DNA from: Clostridium_AW sp040797845
GTDB taxonomy: Bacteria; Bacillota; Clostridia; Clostridiales; Clostridiaceae
Assembly: GCA_040797845.1 (NCBI GenBank)
Contig: JBFNFA010000013.1
Coordinates: forward strand, 1 to 64,000
Reading direction: 5' to 3'
Length of the DNA: 64,000 nt
Shown: piece after piece, positions 25,992-36,187 of the stretch
Layout of the letters: every line of letters starts with the position of its first letter
Position numbering within the stretch: the first letter of the stretch is position 1
Position numbers and translations under genes: made by a program
The notes under the pieces: generated by a model
The model's input: only the letters and a program-made list of their open reading frames with translations
Databases searched by the model: none
Told to the model about the DNA's origin: nothing

Positions 25992-28900
25992 TTACTTACA
26001 TCCATCTTTTATAAATAATATAAGCTCTTTTAATTTAGCTAATAAGTCTTCTTTTTTAATGTTATTTAAATTATAAACTAATACAGGTTTTTCAGCAAAT
26101 CTAAAGGATATTATTCTATTGTAATTAGTTTTAATACCTTTTCTTATACAATCATTTAGTCTTTCCATACTTTCAAATTGTATAAGTATCTCCTCCCCTT
26201 TCTCTTTAATTTCCTCAATTCCTAAGCTCTTTGCAATGCTTCTTAAATATGCAATATCCATAAGATTAGCTACAGAAGAAGGTATATCGGAGAACCTATC
26301 TTCAAGCTCTTCCTGTATGTCTATAAAATCTTCATAATCATTTATAGATGCAATCTTTTTATATATCTCTATTTTTTGAGTTTCATTTTCTATATAACTT
26401 TCAGGTATATATGCATCTATCTTTAATTCTATTGAGGTTTCTACAGGCTCCTTATCAATCTCACCCTTTAGTTGTTTTATGGCATCTTCTAGCATTCTAC
26501 AATATAAATCATATCCAATAGAAGACATATGACCATGCTGAGAAGAACCCATCATACTTCCTGCTCCTCTAATTTCTAAATCTTTCAATGCTATTTTAAA
26601 TCCTGATCCTAATTCAGTAAATTCTTTTATAGCCTTTAGCCTCTTCTCTGCCACCTCTGTTAGAATTTTATCCTTTTTATAAGTTAAATAGCAATACGCC
26701 ATCCTATTACTTCTACCTACCCTACCTCTTAATTGATACAATTGAGATAGTCCCATTTTATCTGCATCAAAGATTATCATAGTATTTACATTGTGTATAT
26801 CCATTCCAGTCTCTATTATTGTTGTGGCTAACAAAACATCATATTCTTTATTGATGAAATCCATTATAACTGTTTCCAGCTCTCTTTCCTTCATCTGTCC
26901 ATGGGCTACTCCTATTTTTATTTCAGGCATAAGCTTTGATAAATAAGCTGACATATCCTTTATATTTTCTACCCTATTGTATACAAAATATACCTGCCCT
27001 CCTCTATTTACCTCCCTTAGTATAGCGTCTCTTATTAATTGATCATTATATTCCACTACATAAGTCTGTATAGGATATCTCTCTTCTGGAGGGGTTTCTA
27101 TAACACTTATATCTCTTACGCCAACTAAGGACATATGTAATGTCCTAGGTATAGGTGTTGCACTAAGGGTCAATACGTCAATATTCTTCTTTAAAGATTT
27201 AATTTTTTCTTTATGTTTTACTCCAAATCTCTGTTCTTCATCGATTACAAGTAGTCCTAAGTCTTTAAATTCTATATCCTTTTGTATAATTCTATGAGTT
27301 CCAATTAATATATCTACGTTACCTGCTTTAACAGCTTTAATAGTTTCCTTTTGTTGAGAAGCAGTTCTAAATCTACTTATCATATCTATTTTAACTGGGA
27401 AATCTGAAAATCTTTGAACTAAATTATTGTAATGTTGCTGAGCTAATATAGTGGTTGGCACTAAAAAAGCTACTTGTTTACCATCCATTACAGCTTTAAA
27501 TGCAGCTCTTATGGCTACTTCTGTCTTACCATATCCTACGTCACCACAAAGAAGTCTGTCCATAGGTTCATCTGATTCCATACTGCTCTTTATATCTTCA
27601 ATTGCAGTAAGTTGGTCTGGAGTTTCATCAAATGGAAATTCATCCTCAAATTGTTTTTGCCATACAGTATCATTAGAAAAACTATAGCCCTTTAGAGTTG
27701 ACCTTACAGCATATAAGTTCACTAAATCCTGAGCAATTTCTTCTATAGATTTTTTAACCTTATTTTTTGCCTTTGCCCATTCTGAACCACCTAATTTATT
27801 TATCTTAGGTGTATTTCCTTCTCCCCCTATATACTTTTGCACCATATCTAACTGTTCCACAGGAACATATAGTTTATCTTCTCCATAGTAAACAAGTTCT
27901 AAATAGTCCTTTTTATGTCCACCAATATCTAGCTGCCTTATGCCTTTATATAATCCTATACCATGGTTTACATGGACTATATAGTCTCCTGGTTTAAGCT
28001 CTGAAAAGCTTCTAATTTTACCTAATCCTTTTTTAGCAAATTTTTTATTGTTCTTCTTTTTAGCTTCTCCAAATACTTCTTTATCAGATATAATCCCAAG
28101 CTTTAAGTTAGGGTACTCATATCCTTTTATCTGACTACCAAAAGTTATTACTACTTCTCCTGGTAAAATTTCGTTAATTATATCTTTATAAGAGCTCTCT
28201 ATGCCTCTTTCTCTTAATGTATCAACTAATCTCTCACCTCTAGGCCTTGTACCTGAAAGAATTATAGTTTTATATCCTTGAGATTTTTTATATTTGATGT
28301 CCTCAATCAACAAATCTAGTTGCCCTTGATAATTGTGTAAAGTTATTTGAGTAAAATTTGCAATTGCTCTAGGTTGAAGTATACTTGTTGATTTTGGTAT
28401 TGAGCTTAAAGTAATAATTTTTTTAGATTCTAGGCTATTTATTAAATCTTCCTTTGGTAATAACAATTCAAATTGCTTTGGAAGTATATCTCCTCTTTGA
28501 AAAAAACTTTTATAGTTTTCTTCAAATTCAAAATATGTACTGTTTAATTTACCAATACATCTTTGAACATCATCCATAACTATAAACCAATCTTTAAAAA
28601 AGTCTAAAAATGACGAAGTGTTATCATAAAAATAAGGTAAATAACTATCAATAGTTTCAAATTGCCAACTCTCTTTTAAACTTTCAAGATTTTTATATAT
28701 AGTACTCTTTAATCTTTCACTAACTTCCTTATCTTTAATATTTTTTAATATTTCCTTTAAATCTTTTTCTATATTGATAAGTCCATTCTCTATATTTTCC
28801 TTAGTAAGTACTATTTCTTTTGCTGGAAATATTTCTATAAACTCAGCCTTATCTATACTCCTTTGAGTTTCTAGGTTAAAACTCCTTATAGAATCTATCT

Positions 28901-29498
28901 CATCACCAAATAATTCAATTCTATGAGGTTCTATTGATATAGGAGGATATATATCTAAAATTCCTCCTCTTATAGAAAACTGTCCTTTACTATCTACTAA
29001 ATCCACTCTCTCATAACCACATTGTATTAATTTTTGAGATAAGTCTTTAAAATTTACAGTATCTCCTACTTTATACTTAAAAGTATGTGATCTATATAAA
29101 CTCAAAGGTATATATGTAGATGCTAGAGACTCAATTGATGATACTACAACTTTTTTACCTGGTTCTAATATATTTTTGATTACTTTCAGTCTCTCCCATC
29201 TTAAATCACCTGATATAGCATCAATATTATAAAAAACTACTTCTTTCGTAGGAAAATAATATACTTCAGGAATATAAAAAAATAAATCTTCCTGAATATT
29301 CCTTGCTTCCACATCACTAGAAGTTAGTATTAATATTGGCTTGTCCGTTTGGTCATATATTCCTCCTAATATATAGCTTTTGGAGGATTCAGAGATGCCA
29401 TACACACCTATTGGATACTTTTCTTTTTCTATACTATTGTTTATAACTTTAAATTCTGGACTATCTAAAAGAGGTTTTAAAACCCCAGCAAGTCTCAT
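25992..29498 (-). CDS. mfd: Transcription-repair coupling factor Mfd
   Basis: Large SF2 translocase that dislodges RNA polymerase stalled at DNA lesions and recruits UvrA. The 1168-aa protein has the UvrB-like N-terminal domains (about 1-350), the RNA-polymerase interaction domain (KPGDYIVHVNHGIGLYKG near residue 500), helicase motifs with Walker A GDVGYGKTE and the DEEQ box (VIDEEQRFGVKHKEK), the TRG region (GRVGRSN) and a C-terminal regulatory domain. The ATG has a GGGGTGA site. pth is 23 bases upstream on the same strand. Confidence 0.97.
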   Translation of the reverse strand: MRLAGVLKPLLDSPEFKVINNSIEKEKYPIGVYGISESSKSYILGGIYDQTDKPILILTSSDVEARNIQEDLFFYIPEVYYFPTKEVVFYNIDAISGDLRWERLKVIKNILEPGKKVVVSSIESLASTYIPLSLYRSHTFKYKVGDTVNFKDLSQKLIQCGYERVDLVDSKGQFSIRGGILDIYPPISIEPHRIELFGDEIDSIRSFNLETQRSIDKAEFIEIFPAKEIVLTKENIENGLINIEKDLKEILKNIKDKEVSERLKSTIYKNLESLKESWQFETIDSYLPYFYDNTSSFLDFFKDWFIVMDDVQRCIGKLNSTYFEFEENYKSFFQRGDILPKQFELLLPKEDLINSLESKKIITLSSIPKSTSILQPRAIANFTQITLHNYQGQLDLLIEDIKYKKSQGYKTIILSGTRPRGERLVDTLRERGIESSYKDIINEILPGEVVITFGSQIKGYEYPNLKLGIISDKEVFGEAKKKNNKKFAKKGLGKIRSFSELKPGDYIVHVNHGIGLYKGIRQLDIGGHKKDYLELVYYGEDKLYVPVEQLDMVQKYIGGEGNTPKINKLGGSEWAKAKNKVKKSIEEIAQDLVNLYAVRSTLKGYSFSNDTVWQKQFEDEFPFDETPDQLTAIEDIKSSMESDEPMDRLLCGDVGYGKTEVAIRAAFKAVMDGKQVAFLVPTTILAQQHYNNLVQRFSDFPVKIDMISRFRTASQQKETIKAVKAGNVDILIGTHRIIQKDIEFKDLGLLVIDEEQRFGVKHKEKIKSLKKNIDVLTLSATPIPRTLHMSLVGVRDISVIETPPEERYPIQTYVVEYNDQLIRDAILREVNRGGQVYFVYNRVENIKDMSAYLSKLMPEIKIGVAHGQMKERELETVIMDFINKEYDVLLATTIIETGMDIHNVNTMIIFDADKMGLSQLYQLRGRVGRSNRMAYCYLTYKKDKILTEVAEKRLKAIKEFTELGSGFKIALKDLEIRGAGSMMGSSQHGHMSSIGYDLYCRMLEDAIKQLKGEIDKEPVETSIELKIDAYIPESYIENETQKIEIYKKIASINDYEDFIDIQEELEDRFSDIPSSVANLMDIAYLRSIAKSLGIEEIKEKGEEILIQFESMERLNDCIRKGIKTNYNRIISFRFAEKPVLVYNLNNIKKEDLLAKLKELILFIKDGCK

Positions 29499-29521
29499 TT
29501 ATTCTTCACCCCATTAAAACT

Positions 29522-30088
29522 CTACTCTACTTTAAAGCTGTTATGTTTATTCATAGCACTTTCAGTGCTTTCTTTTATTATAGTTTCTGTAATTTCTGCA
29601 GTGGCATTAATACATTTATCAATTATTTCTTTATCTTCCTTTGAAAACCTTCCCAGAACATGGGAAACCATATCCTTTTCAGCTTTTCCAACACCTATTT
29701 TAACTCTTGTAAAATCTTCTGTACCAAGATGATATATTATGTTTTTAATTCCATTATGACCACCTGAACTACCTTTGGGTCTAATTCTAATTCTTCCTAC
29801 ATCCAAATCCACATCATCATAAATAACTATTATATTATCAGTACTTATTTTATAAAAATTTACTACTTCTCTTACACTTTCACCACTTAAATTCATAAAA
29901 GTAGTTGGTTTCAGTAGTATAACTTTTTCTCCACATATATTTCCTTCACCATACATTCCTCTAAATTTTATCCTATTTATATCAACATTATACCTACTAG
30001 CCATTAAATCAATAGCTTCAAATCCCACGTTATGTCTAGTACTTGCATATTCTTTTCCTGGATTCCCTAGTCCAACTATTAAAAACAT
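29522..30088 (-). CDS. pth: Peptidyl-tRNA hydrolase
   Basis: Releases tRNA from prematurely dropped peptidyl-tRNA. The 188-aa protein has the family N-terminus MFLIVGLGNPGKEYASTRHNVGF with the catalytic His19, the TFMNLSGESV motif and the VIYDDVDLDVGRIRIRPKGSSGGHNGIKN segment with the catalytic Asp. A CGGAGGAAGG site precedes the ATG. Likely cotranscribed with mfd, as in Bacillus. Confidence 0.97.
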   Translation of the reverse strand: MFLIVGLGNPGKEYASTRHNVGFEAIDLMASRYNVDINRIKFRGMYGEGNICGEKVILLKPTTFMNLSGESVREVVNFYKISTDNIIVIYDDVDLDVGRIRIRPKGSSGGHNGIKNIIYHLGTEDFTRVKIGVGKAEKDMVSHVLGRFSKEDKEIIDKCINATAEITETIIKESTESAMNKHNSFKVE

Positions 30089-30150
30089 TTTACCTTCCTC
30101 CGTAAAATAATTTGCACAATATTATTATTATACTATAAACATTCAAATAA

Positions 30151-30175
30151 TAAAGAGACTTTAAAAGTCTCTTTA
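30151..30175 (-). terminator. Terminator downstream of the HtrA gene
   Basis: TAAAGAGACTT (30151-30161) pairs with AAGTCTCTTTA (30165-30175), just past the stop codon; the minus strand continues TTATTTG. Confidence 0.7.
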
Positions 30176-30177
30176 AA

Positions 30178-31359
30178 TTAACTATTAGTTTCTTTTACTT
30201 CTTTAAGAGTTATATTTAATTCTTTAGTAGATCCATCTCTCCATATTTTACAGGATACTTTATCTCCTATTTTACGCTTATCTAGAATTTCTGCTAAATC
30301 ATCAAATCCATTTACCTTAACATTATCTAATTCTGTTATTATGTCTGTTGGTTTTATTCCTGCTGCAGCTGCTCCGGAACCTGGTACAACTTCATTTACA
30401 TAAAATCCTTTTATTTTACCGTCTCTAGAGCTGACTGTCTGACCTACAACACCTAGTGACGGTCTCTTCACCTTGCCATCACTCATTAAAGCATCTATAA
30501 TAACCTTCGCTTCATTTATCGCTATGGCAAATCCCATTCCTTCTGCATTGGCCTCTGCTCCTATTTTTAAACTATTGATTCCTATTACTTCACCATTCTC
30601 ATTAACTAAAGGTCCACCACTATTTCCAGGATTTATTGCCGCATCTGTCTGTAATACTTTATAAATAGCTCCGTCATGTTTCATAGTTCTATTTAACGCA
30701 CTTATAATTCCTGCAGTAACAGAGCCTGCAAACTCTTCCCCTAATGGATTACCTATAGCTATTGCTACATCTCCCACTTTTACTTTACTTGAATCTCCAA
30801 ACTTTGCTGTAGGTAAGTTTTTAGCATCGATTTTTATAACTGCAAGGTCTGTTCTTTTGTCATACCCTACTAACTTTGCTGGATAAACCTTTCCATTAGA
30901 TAACTTTACTGTAACCTCTTTAGCTCCTTCAATAACATGATAATTTGTAACTATATATCCATTAGGATCAAAAATTATTCCGGAACCTACTCCTTGATCT
31001 ATAGTTCCCCAAAAAGTTTCACCTTTGTTACTAACTCCTACCACTGCAGGTCCTACCATATCCGCAGCTTTACTAATTGCGTTTCCTGTGTAGTTAAGTT
31101 TTTGTGAAGTATAATCAGTTGAAATTTCACTATTTTGTTGAGCCCCATAATTCCCCTGATTAGCATTATACTTTCTGTTTACTACATAGACACCAGAAAC
31201 ACCTCCGGATATGGAAGCAATTATTATAAATGCTACAAATCTTAAAAATCTACTAAAAGATGGTTTTCTTTTATTTTTTCTGAATTTTATGTTTCCATCT
31301 TCTGGATTTATACTTTCCCATCTTACATCTTTTACTTCATTAAATTTATAATCATCCAT
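30178..31359 (-). CDS. htrA: HtrA/DegP-family membrane serine protease
   Basis: Quality-control protease for exported proteins. It has a cytoplasmic N-terminus, one membrane anchor (about 39-60), a trypsin-like domain with catalytic His141 (NYHVIEG), Asp171 (RTDLAVI) and Ser247 (NPGNSGGP), and one C-terminal PDZ domain (about 300-390). At 393 aa it matches Gram-positive HtrA. AGGAGGTG precedes the ATG. It lies 76 bases behind a two-component pair on the same strand, resembling the CssRS-HtrA link of Bacillus. Confidence 0.94.
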   Translation of the reverse strand: MDDYKFNEVKDVRWESINPEDGNIKFRKNKRKPSFSRFLRFVAFIIIASISGGVSGVYVVNRKYNANQGNYGAQQNSEISTDYTSQKLNYTGNAISKAADMVGPAVVGVSNKGETFWGTIDQGVGSGIIFDPNGYIVTNYHVIEGAKEVTVKLSNGKVYPAKLVGYDKRTDLAVIKIDAKNLPTAKFGDSSKVKVGDVAIAIGNPLGEEFAGSVTAGIISALNRTMKHDGAIYKVLQTDAAINPGNSGGPLVNENGEVIGINSLKIGAEANAEGMGFAIAINEAKVIIDALMSDGKVKRPSLGVVGQTVSSRDGKIKGFYVNEVVPGSGAAAAGIKPTDIITELDNVKVNGFDDLAEILDKRKIGDKVSCKIWRDGSTKELNITLKEVKETNS

Positions 31360-31435
31360 TATTATACACCTCCTAGTTATAAAGTAATTATATTTTATAT
31401 TTTTTACTTAGCTATGAATAAAGTGTAATCAATTT

Positions 31436-32842
31436 TTATATTTTTTTTAAAGAAAAAGTGAACATTACTCCGTTATCTTTATTTTCAGCCCATATATCTT
31501 CACCTAATTGAGTGAGTATACTTCTTACAATGGAAAGTCCAAGTCCTGTGCTAATTTTAGATGACCTAGCTTTATCAGCTTTGTAAAATCTACTCCATAT
31601 CTTCTTTAAATCTTCTTCACTTATTTTCTCCCCTGTATTAAATATTGATACATATATCTTATTACCTCTTACTTTAGTTGATATTTCTATACTGCCACCC
31701 TCTTTAGTGTACTTAATGGCATTGTCAATTAAATTTGTTACAACTTGAATTAACCTATCTTTATCACCTATGGCATATAAATCGTCATTTTCTAAACATA
31801 CATCCACATTTAATTTCTTATTTTTTATGTTATGTTCATATTTTATAACTGTAATTCTTATCATTTCATTAATATTTACTTCTTCTATTCTTAGCTTTAA
31901 CTGCCCTGCATCTATTGCTGATAGATCTAATAAATCATTTACTAATCTAGTAAGCCTTTGTGTCTCGTCATAAGCTAAAGAAAGATAGTACTTTTCATTT
32001 TCTCTTGGAATTACTCCATCTAATATTCCACCAATGAATCCTTTTATAGAAGTTAATGGAGATCTTATCTCATGAGATACGTTTGATATAAATTGCCTTC
32101 TATTATCTTCTATCTGCTCCAAAGACTCTGCCATTAAGTTAAAAGAACTGGCTAAATCTCCAATTTCATCTTGGGAGTTTATATAAACTCTTTTATCAAC
32201 CTCTCCTTTAGATATTTTATCCGCCACATAGTTTATTTTACCTAAAGGCTTAATAATAATTTTCTGTGAAAAATAGTAAATAATTATAAAGGATATAATT
32301 ATAGCTAGTATTGCTGAAATCCATATAATTTCATAAAACGTTTCTAGAGGCTCCTTTATTTCCTCAATTGAAGTATCCATTATAATAGCACCTTTAAACA
32401 TATCCTTATAAAATATTGGAACAATATAAGTATGCACAGCACTATTAAAAGGTCCACCATGTGCTTCTCTCTTTTCTATACTTCTACCAAATCTAAGTTC
32501 TTCTAATTCATCGCTTAATATTTGACTTCCTATTAAATCTTTATCCGCTTCGACAGAAACTGCATAAACAATTCCATAATTATCAGCTAATCGTATGTTA
32601 GCATGAAGAAGGCTACCCATACTACGTATTAATTCTTCCATTCTTTGATGAGATACACTGCCTTCAAGATACTTAATTGCTGTAATTGCCATAAACTCAC
32701 ATTCATTTGAAAGTTGAGTTTTTCTTTGACTAAAATAATAGCTTTCAAACCAATAAGATAGAAAAGCTGCTGTTATAACAAAACTAAGAGTTATAATAGT
32801 AGCAAAAGTTATTACCATTTTTGAAAACAAGCTTTTCTTCAT
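31436..32842 (-). CDS. Sensor histidine kinase with extracytoplasmic domain
   Basis: A 468-aa HisKA-type kinase: membrane helix about 10-30, an extracytoplasmic sensor region of about 140 residues, a second helix about 170-192, HAMP (about 193-245), DHp with phospho-acceptor His257 (FISNVSHEIRSP) and a HATPase domain with N, G1 (DNAIKYT, KARSSKISTGLGLSI) boxes. The response-regulator gene is one base upstream. Adjacent htrA suggests that it senses secretion stress like CssS, but the sensor region gives no direct proof. Confidence 0.92.
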   Translation of the reverse strand: MKKSLFSKMVITFATIITLSFVITAAFLSYWFESYYFSQRKTQLSNECEFMAITAIKYLEGSVSHQRMEELIRSMGSLLHANIRLADNYGIVYAVSVEADKDLIGSQILSDELEELRFGRSIEKREAHGGPFNSAVHTYIVPIFYKDMFKGAIIMDTSIEEIKEPLETFYEIIWISAILAIIISFIIIYYFSQKIIIKPLGKINYVADKISKGEVDKRVYINSQDEIGDLASSFNLMAESLEQIEDNRRQFISNVSHEIRSPLTSIKGFIGGILDGVIPRENEKYYLSLAYDETQRLTRLVNDLLDLSAIDAGQLKLRIEEVNINEMIRITVIKYEHNIKNKKLNVDVCLENDDLYAIGDKDRLIQVVTNLIDNAIKYTKEGGSIEISTKVRGNKIYVSIFNTGEKISEEDLKKIWSRFYKADKARSSKISTGLGLSIVRSILTQLGEDIWAENKDNGVMFTFSLKKI

Positions 32843-32843
32843 A

Positions 32844-33530
32844 TTACTTCACCTCAAACTTATAGCCAACCCCCCAAACCGTTTCTATCTGCCAGTTAGA
32901 ACCTTTTTCTAATTTTTCTCTTAATCTCTTCACGTGCACATCTACAGTTCTGGAATCTCCTGGATAGTCATAACCCCAAACTTCACATAGTAGTTGTTCT
33001 CTTGTAAAAACTCTATTTTTATTACTTGCTAAGTAATGAAGAAGTTCAAATTCCTTGGGTGGCATTTTAATTTCTTCTCCGTTGTATATTACGGTATAGG
33101 AATTTATATCTATAGTTAAATCATCAAACCTTAATGCTTCCTTATTATCACCCTCTGAATTATATCTTCTTAAAACAGCTTTAATTCTAGCTAATAATTC
33201 CTTCGGTTCAAATGGTTTTACTATATAATCATCTGCGCCTAATTCTAAGCCTAAAACTTTATCAAAAGTCTCACCCTTAGCAGTAAGCATTATTACTGGT
33301 GTCTCATAGTCTTTTCTTATCCATTTAAGCACATCTATTCCGTCCATATTTGGTAACATTATATCTAACAAAACTAAATCTGGTTTATACTCTAAAAAAT
33401 ATTCTTGCGCTCCCTTACCGTCATTGCTTATTTTTGTAGCATAACCTGAATTCTCTAAATACATCTTTATTATTTCACATATGTTTTCATCATCGTCCAC
33501 AATTAATACTTTAGCTATTTTACCTTCCAT
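32844..33530 (-). CDS. OmpR-family response regulator
   Basis: A 228-aa regulator with receiver domain (about 7-120; acidic DDD at 12-14, phospho-acceptor Asp56 in LVLLDIMLP, Lys in VKPFEPKELLARI) and a winged-helix DNA-binding domain (about 130-228, FTREQLLCEVWGYDYPGDSRTVDVHVKRLREKL). AGGAGG precedes the ATG. First gene of the regulator-kinase(-htrA) run. Confidence 0.94.
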   Translation of the reverse strand: MEGKIAKVLIVDDDENICEIIKMYLENSGYATKISNDGKGAQEYFLEYKPDLVLLDIMLPNMDGIDVLKWIRKDYETPVIMLTAKGETFDKVLGLELGADDYIVKPFEPKELLARIKAVLRRYNSEGDNKEALRFDDLTIDINSYTVIYNGEEIKMPPKEFELLHYLASNKNRVFTREQLLCEVWGYDYPGDSRTVDVHVKRLREKLEKGSNWQIETVWGVGYKFEVK

Positions 33531-33656
33531 TTTTTTAATCCTCCTAATGTAATATTACTATTTTAAATTTATCATATATTAACCTCTTTTTTATAGTATA
33601 TTCTTAAAAAGTTACAAAATATTTACTACTTTCAAAAATTATTAATTCTAAAAAAG

Positions 33657-33696
33657 AAAAAGGGATGGTTTTATTGGAGTAAAACCATCCCTTTTT
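33657..33696 (-). terminator. Terminator downstream of prs
   Basis: A 17-bp perfect stem (33657-33673 with 33680-33696) with T-rich ends on both sides, seven bases beyond the prs stop. Confidence 0.85.
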
Positions 33697-33702
33697 ATAA
33701 AA

Positions 33703-34659
33703 TTATTGTTCAAATAATTTACTTACTGAAACTTCTTCATATATTCTACTTATTGCTTCTGCAAATACAGGTGCTACTGATAACACTTTAAATTTAGAGC
33801 TTTTTTTACTTGCTGGAAGATCAATTGTATTTAACATTATTAATTCCTTTATCACTGATTCATTTATTCTTTCTATTGCAGGTCCTGATAATACTGCATG
33901 AGCACAACAAGCATATACTTCTTTTGCACCCATTTTCACTAATGCATTTGCACCATTTGTGATAGTACCAGCTGTATCTATCATATCATCTATAAGTATA
34001 CATGTCTTATCTTTTATGTCACCGATTATGTGCATAACTTCTGATACATTTGGTTTTGGTCTTCTTTTGTCTATTATAGCTATTGGAGCATGAATTCTGT
34101 CAGCAAATTTTCTAGCTCTAGTAACACTTCCTAAATCTGGGGATACTACAACTACATCATCTCTCTGGTCAAATCCATTTTCTGCAAAGTACTTTCCTAA
34201 AATAGGAACTCCCAATAAGTGATCTACTGGTATATTAAAGTATCCTTGTATCTGAGATGCATGTAAGTCCATAGTTAATACTCTGTCTGCTCCTGCTGCT
34301 GTTAAAATATCCGCTACTAATTTAGCTGTAATTGGATCTCTTGCTTTAGCTTTTCTATCCTGTCTAGCGTATCCGTAATATGGCATAACCGCAGTTATTC
34401 TTCCTGCTGAAGCTCTTCTAAATGCATCTATCATTATAAGTAGCTCCATTAAGTTATCATTTACAGGTTCATTTGTAGGCTGTATTATAAAAACATCTAC
34501 TCCCCTTACTGTTTCATTGATATCTACACATATCTCTCCATCACTGAAAGTCCCAACCTTTGCATCGCCTAGCGGAACCCCTAATATATCTGCAATATCC
34601 TTAGCAAGCTTTGGATGTGCATTACCTGTAAAAATTTTCAAACCTTTACCTTGACTCAT
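33703..34659 (-). CDS. prs: Ribose-phosphate pyrophosphokinase
   Basis: Makes PRPP from ribose 5-phosphate and ATP for nucleotide, His and Trp synthesis. The 318-aa protein carries the regulatory flexible loop YYGYARQDRKAKARDPI, the metal and ribose-5-P site DLHASQIQGYF and the PRPP loop LIDDMIDTAGTI (about 218-229). AAGGAGG supports the start. It lies 22 bases after glmU, the conserved glmU-prs pair. Confidence 0.97.
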   Translation of the reverse strand: MSQGKGLKIFTGNAHPKLAKDIADILGVPLGDAKVGTFSDGEICVDINETVRGVDVFIIQPTNEPVNDNLMELLIMIDAFRRASAGRITAVMPYYGYARQDRKAKARDPITAKLVADILTAAGADRVLTMDLHASQIQGYFNIPVDHLLGVPILGKYFAENGFDQRDDVVVVSPDLGSVTRARKFADRIHAPIAIIDKRRPKPNVSEVMHIIGDIKDKTCILIDDMIDTAGTITNGANALVKMGAKEVYACCAHAVLSGPAIERINESVIKELIMLNTIDLPASKKSSKFKVLSVAPVFAEAISRIYEEVSVSKLFEQ

Positions 34660-34681
34660 AATTGAGTAAACCTCCTTAGTA

Positions 34682-36052
34682 CTATTTATTAAATGCTTTT
34701 TTTATTACCCATCCTTCTTTGTTTGTCTGCCTTGCTCTAGCTATAGCTAAAGCATCTTCTGGTACCTCTTCAGTAATAGTGGACCCCGCCGCTATATATG
34801 AATTATTGTTTACTTTTATTGGCGATACTAAATTTGTGTTGCAACCTATAAATACATTATCTCCAATAATAGTCTTATATTTATTTTTTCCATCATAATT
34901 GACTACAACAGTACCACATCCAAAATTACAATTTTCTCCTACTTCTGCATCTCCAATGTAAGTTAAATGTGATACTTTAGTATGATCGCCTATAGTGGAT
35001 TTTTTTATTTCAACAAAATCTCCTATTCTCACTGATTTTCCAATTACACTATCTGGTCTTATATAGGCAAAAGGACCTACAGTAGTATTATTGCCTACAC
35101 AACTTTCTAATATAACAGAGCTCTGAATTGTAACTCCAGACTCTATTGTACTATCTTGAATTCTTGAATTAGGATATAGAATACAGTTTTCCTTAATTAT
35201 TGTTTTTCCTCCTATTACATTCCCTGGATATATAATAGTGTCATTTCCAATAATTACTTCTGAATCAATATAGGTATTTTTAGGATCTATGAGCGTTACA
35301 CCATTTTCCATGTGTTTATTATTAATTCTTCTTCTCATAATATCTTCTACTTCAGCAAGCTGAACTCTAGAATTAACTCCCATTGTTTCCTCAAAAGGAA
35401 CGGGCATAGCTCCTAACTTTTCACCTTTAATTTTCAATATTTCAATCACATCTGTTAAATAGTATTCTCCTTGAGCATTACTATTAGATAGACTATCAAG
35501 GCTACTTAAAAGGGCATCTATATCAAAACAATACATGCCTGCGTTAATCTCATTTACTTCTAATTCTTTTTCTGAGCAGTCCTTATGCTCAACTATCTTT
35601 TTTACTTCTCCATTTTTCTCTCTCATTACTCTGCCATAACCATAGGGAGTTTCAACTATTGATGTGAGTATTGTTCCTTTAAAACCGTTTACTTTATGAA
35701 AGGATACAAGTTTGCTAACAGTTTGAGCTGTAACTAATGGAGCATCACCAGTAAAAATTGCCACAATTCCTTTTTTTCCTTCTAAAAAATTCTTTGCACA
35801 TTTCACCGCATGTCCAGTACCCAACTGCTTCTCTTGAAGTGAATAACTTACATTTCTTGATATAGTATTTTCTTTTACTTTTTCTGCACCATTTCCAATA
35901 ATTATATTAACATCATTAATAGCAGCTTCTCTTAAAGTGTCTATAACGTGGTTTATCATTTCTTTGCCACACGCTTTATGTAAAACTTTAGGTGTGGTAG
36001 ATTTCATTCTTTTTCCTTCTCCTGCTGCTAGTACCACAGCACAACTATACAT
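34682..36052 (-). CDS. glmU: Bifunctional GlcNAc-1-P uridyltransferase / GlcN-1-P acetyltransferase
   Basis: Makes UDP-GlcNAc for peptidoglycan. The N-terminal uridyltransferase has the nucleotide loop LAAGEGKRMKSTTPKVLH (about 8-25) and QLGTGHA. The C-terminal half (about 250-456) is a left-handed beta-helix of hexapeptide repeats with the acetyltransferase site (RPDSVIGKSVRIGDFVEIKKS and GDAEVGENCNFGCGTV). At 456 aa it is full length. An AAAGAGGTG site precedes the ATG. Confidence 0.97.
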   Translation of the reverse strand: MYSCAVVLAAGEGKRMKSTTPKVLHKACGKEMINHVIDTLREAAINDVNIIIGNGAEKVKENTISRNVSYSLQEKQLGTGHAVKCAKNFLEGKKGIVAIFTGDAPLVTAQTVSKLVSFHKVNGFKGTILTSIVETPYGYGRVMREKNGEVKKIVEHKDCSEKELEVNEINAGMYCFDIDALLSSLDSLSNSNAQGEYYLTDVIEILKIKGEKLGAMPVPFEETMGVNSRVQLAEVEDIMRRRINNKHMENGVTLIDPKNTYIDSEVIIGNDTIIYPGNVIGGKTIIKENCILYPNSRIQDSTIESGVTIQSSVILESCVGNNTTVGPFAYIRPDSVIGKSVRIGDFVEIKKSTIGDHTKVSHLTYIGDAEVGENCNFGCGTVVVNYDGKNKYKTIIGDNVFIGCNTNLVSPIKVNNNSYIAAGSTITEEVPEDALAIARARQTNKEGWVIKKAFNK

Positions 36053-36162
36053 TTTATCACCTCTTTAAGGTCAATTATTTCACTTATTTCATTATTTAAT
36101 TATATTTTATATGGACACTAATTTCAACCATATTAAACATATTCAGAAAATTCCCAAATACA

Positions 36163-36186
36163 AAAAGGAGTATTTCTACTCCTTTT
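36163..36186 (-). terminator. Terminator downstream of spoVG
   Basis: AAAAGGAGTA (36163-36172) pairs with TACTCCTTTT (36177-36186) around a 4-base loop, next to the spoVG stop; a modest T content follows on the minus strand. Confidence 0.7.
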
Positions 36187-36187
36187 C

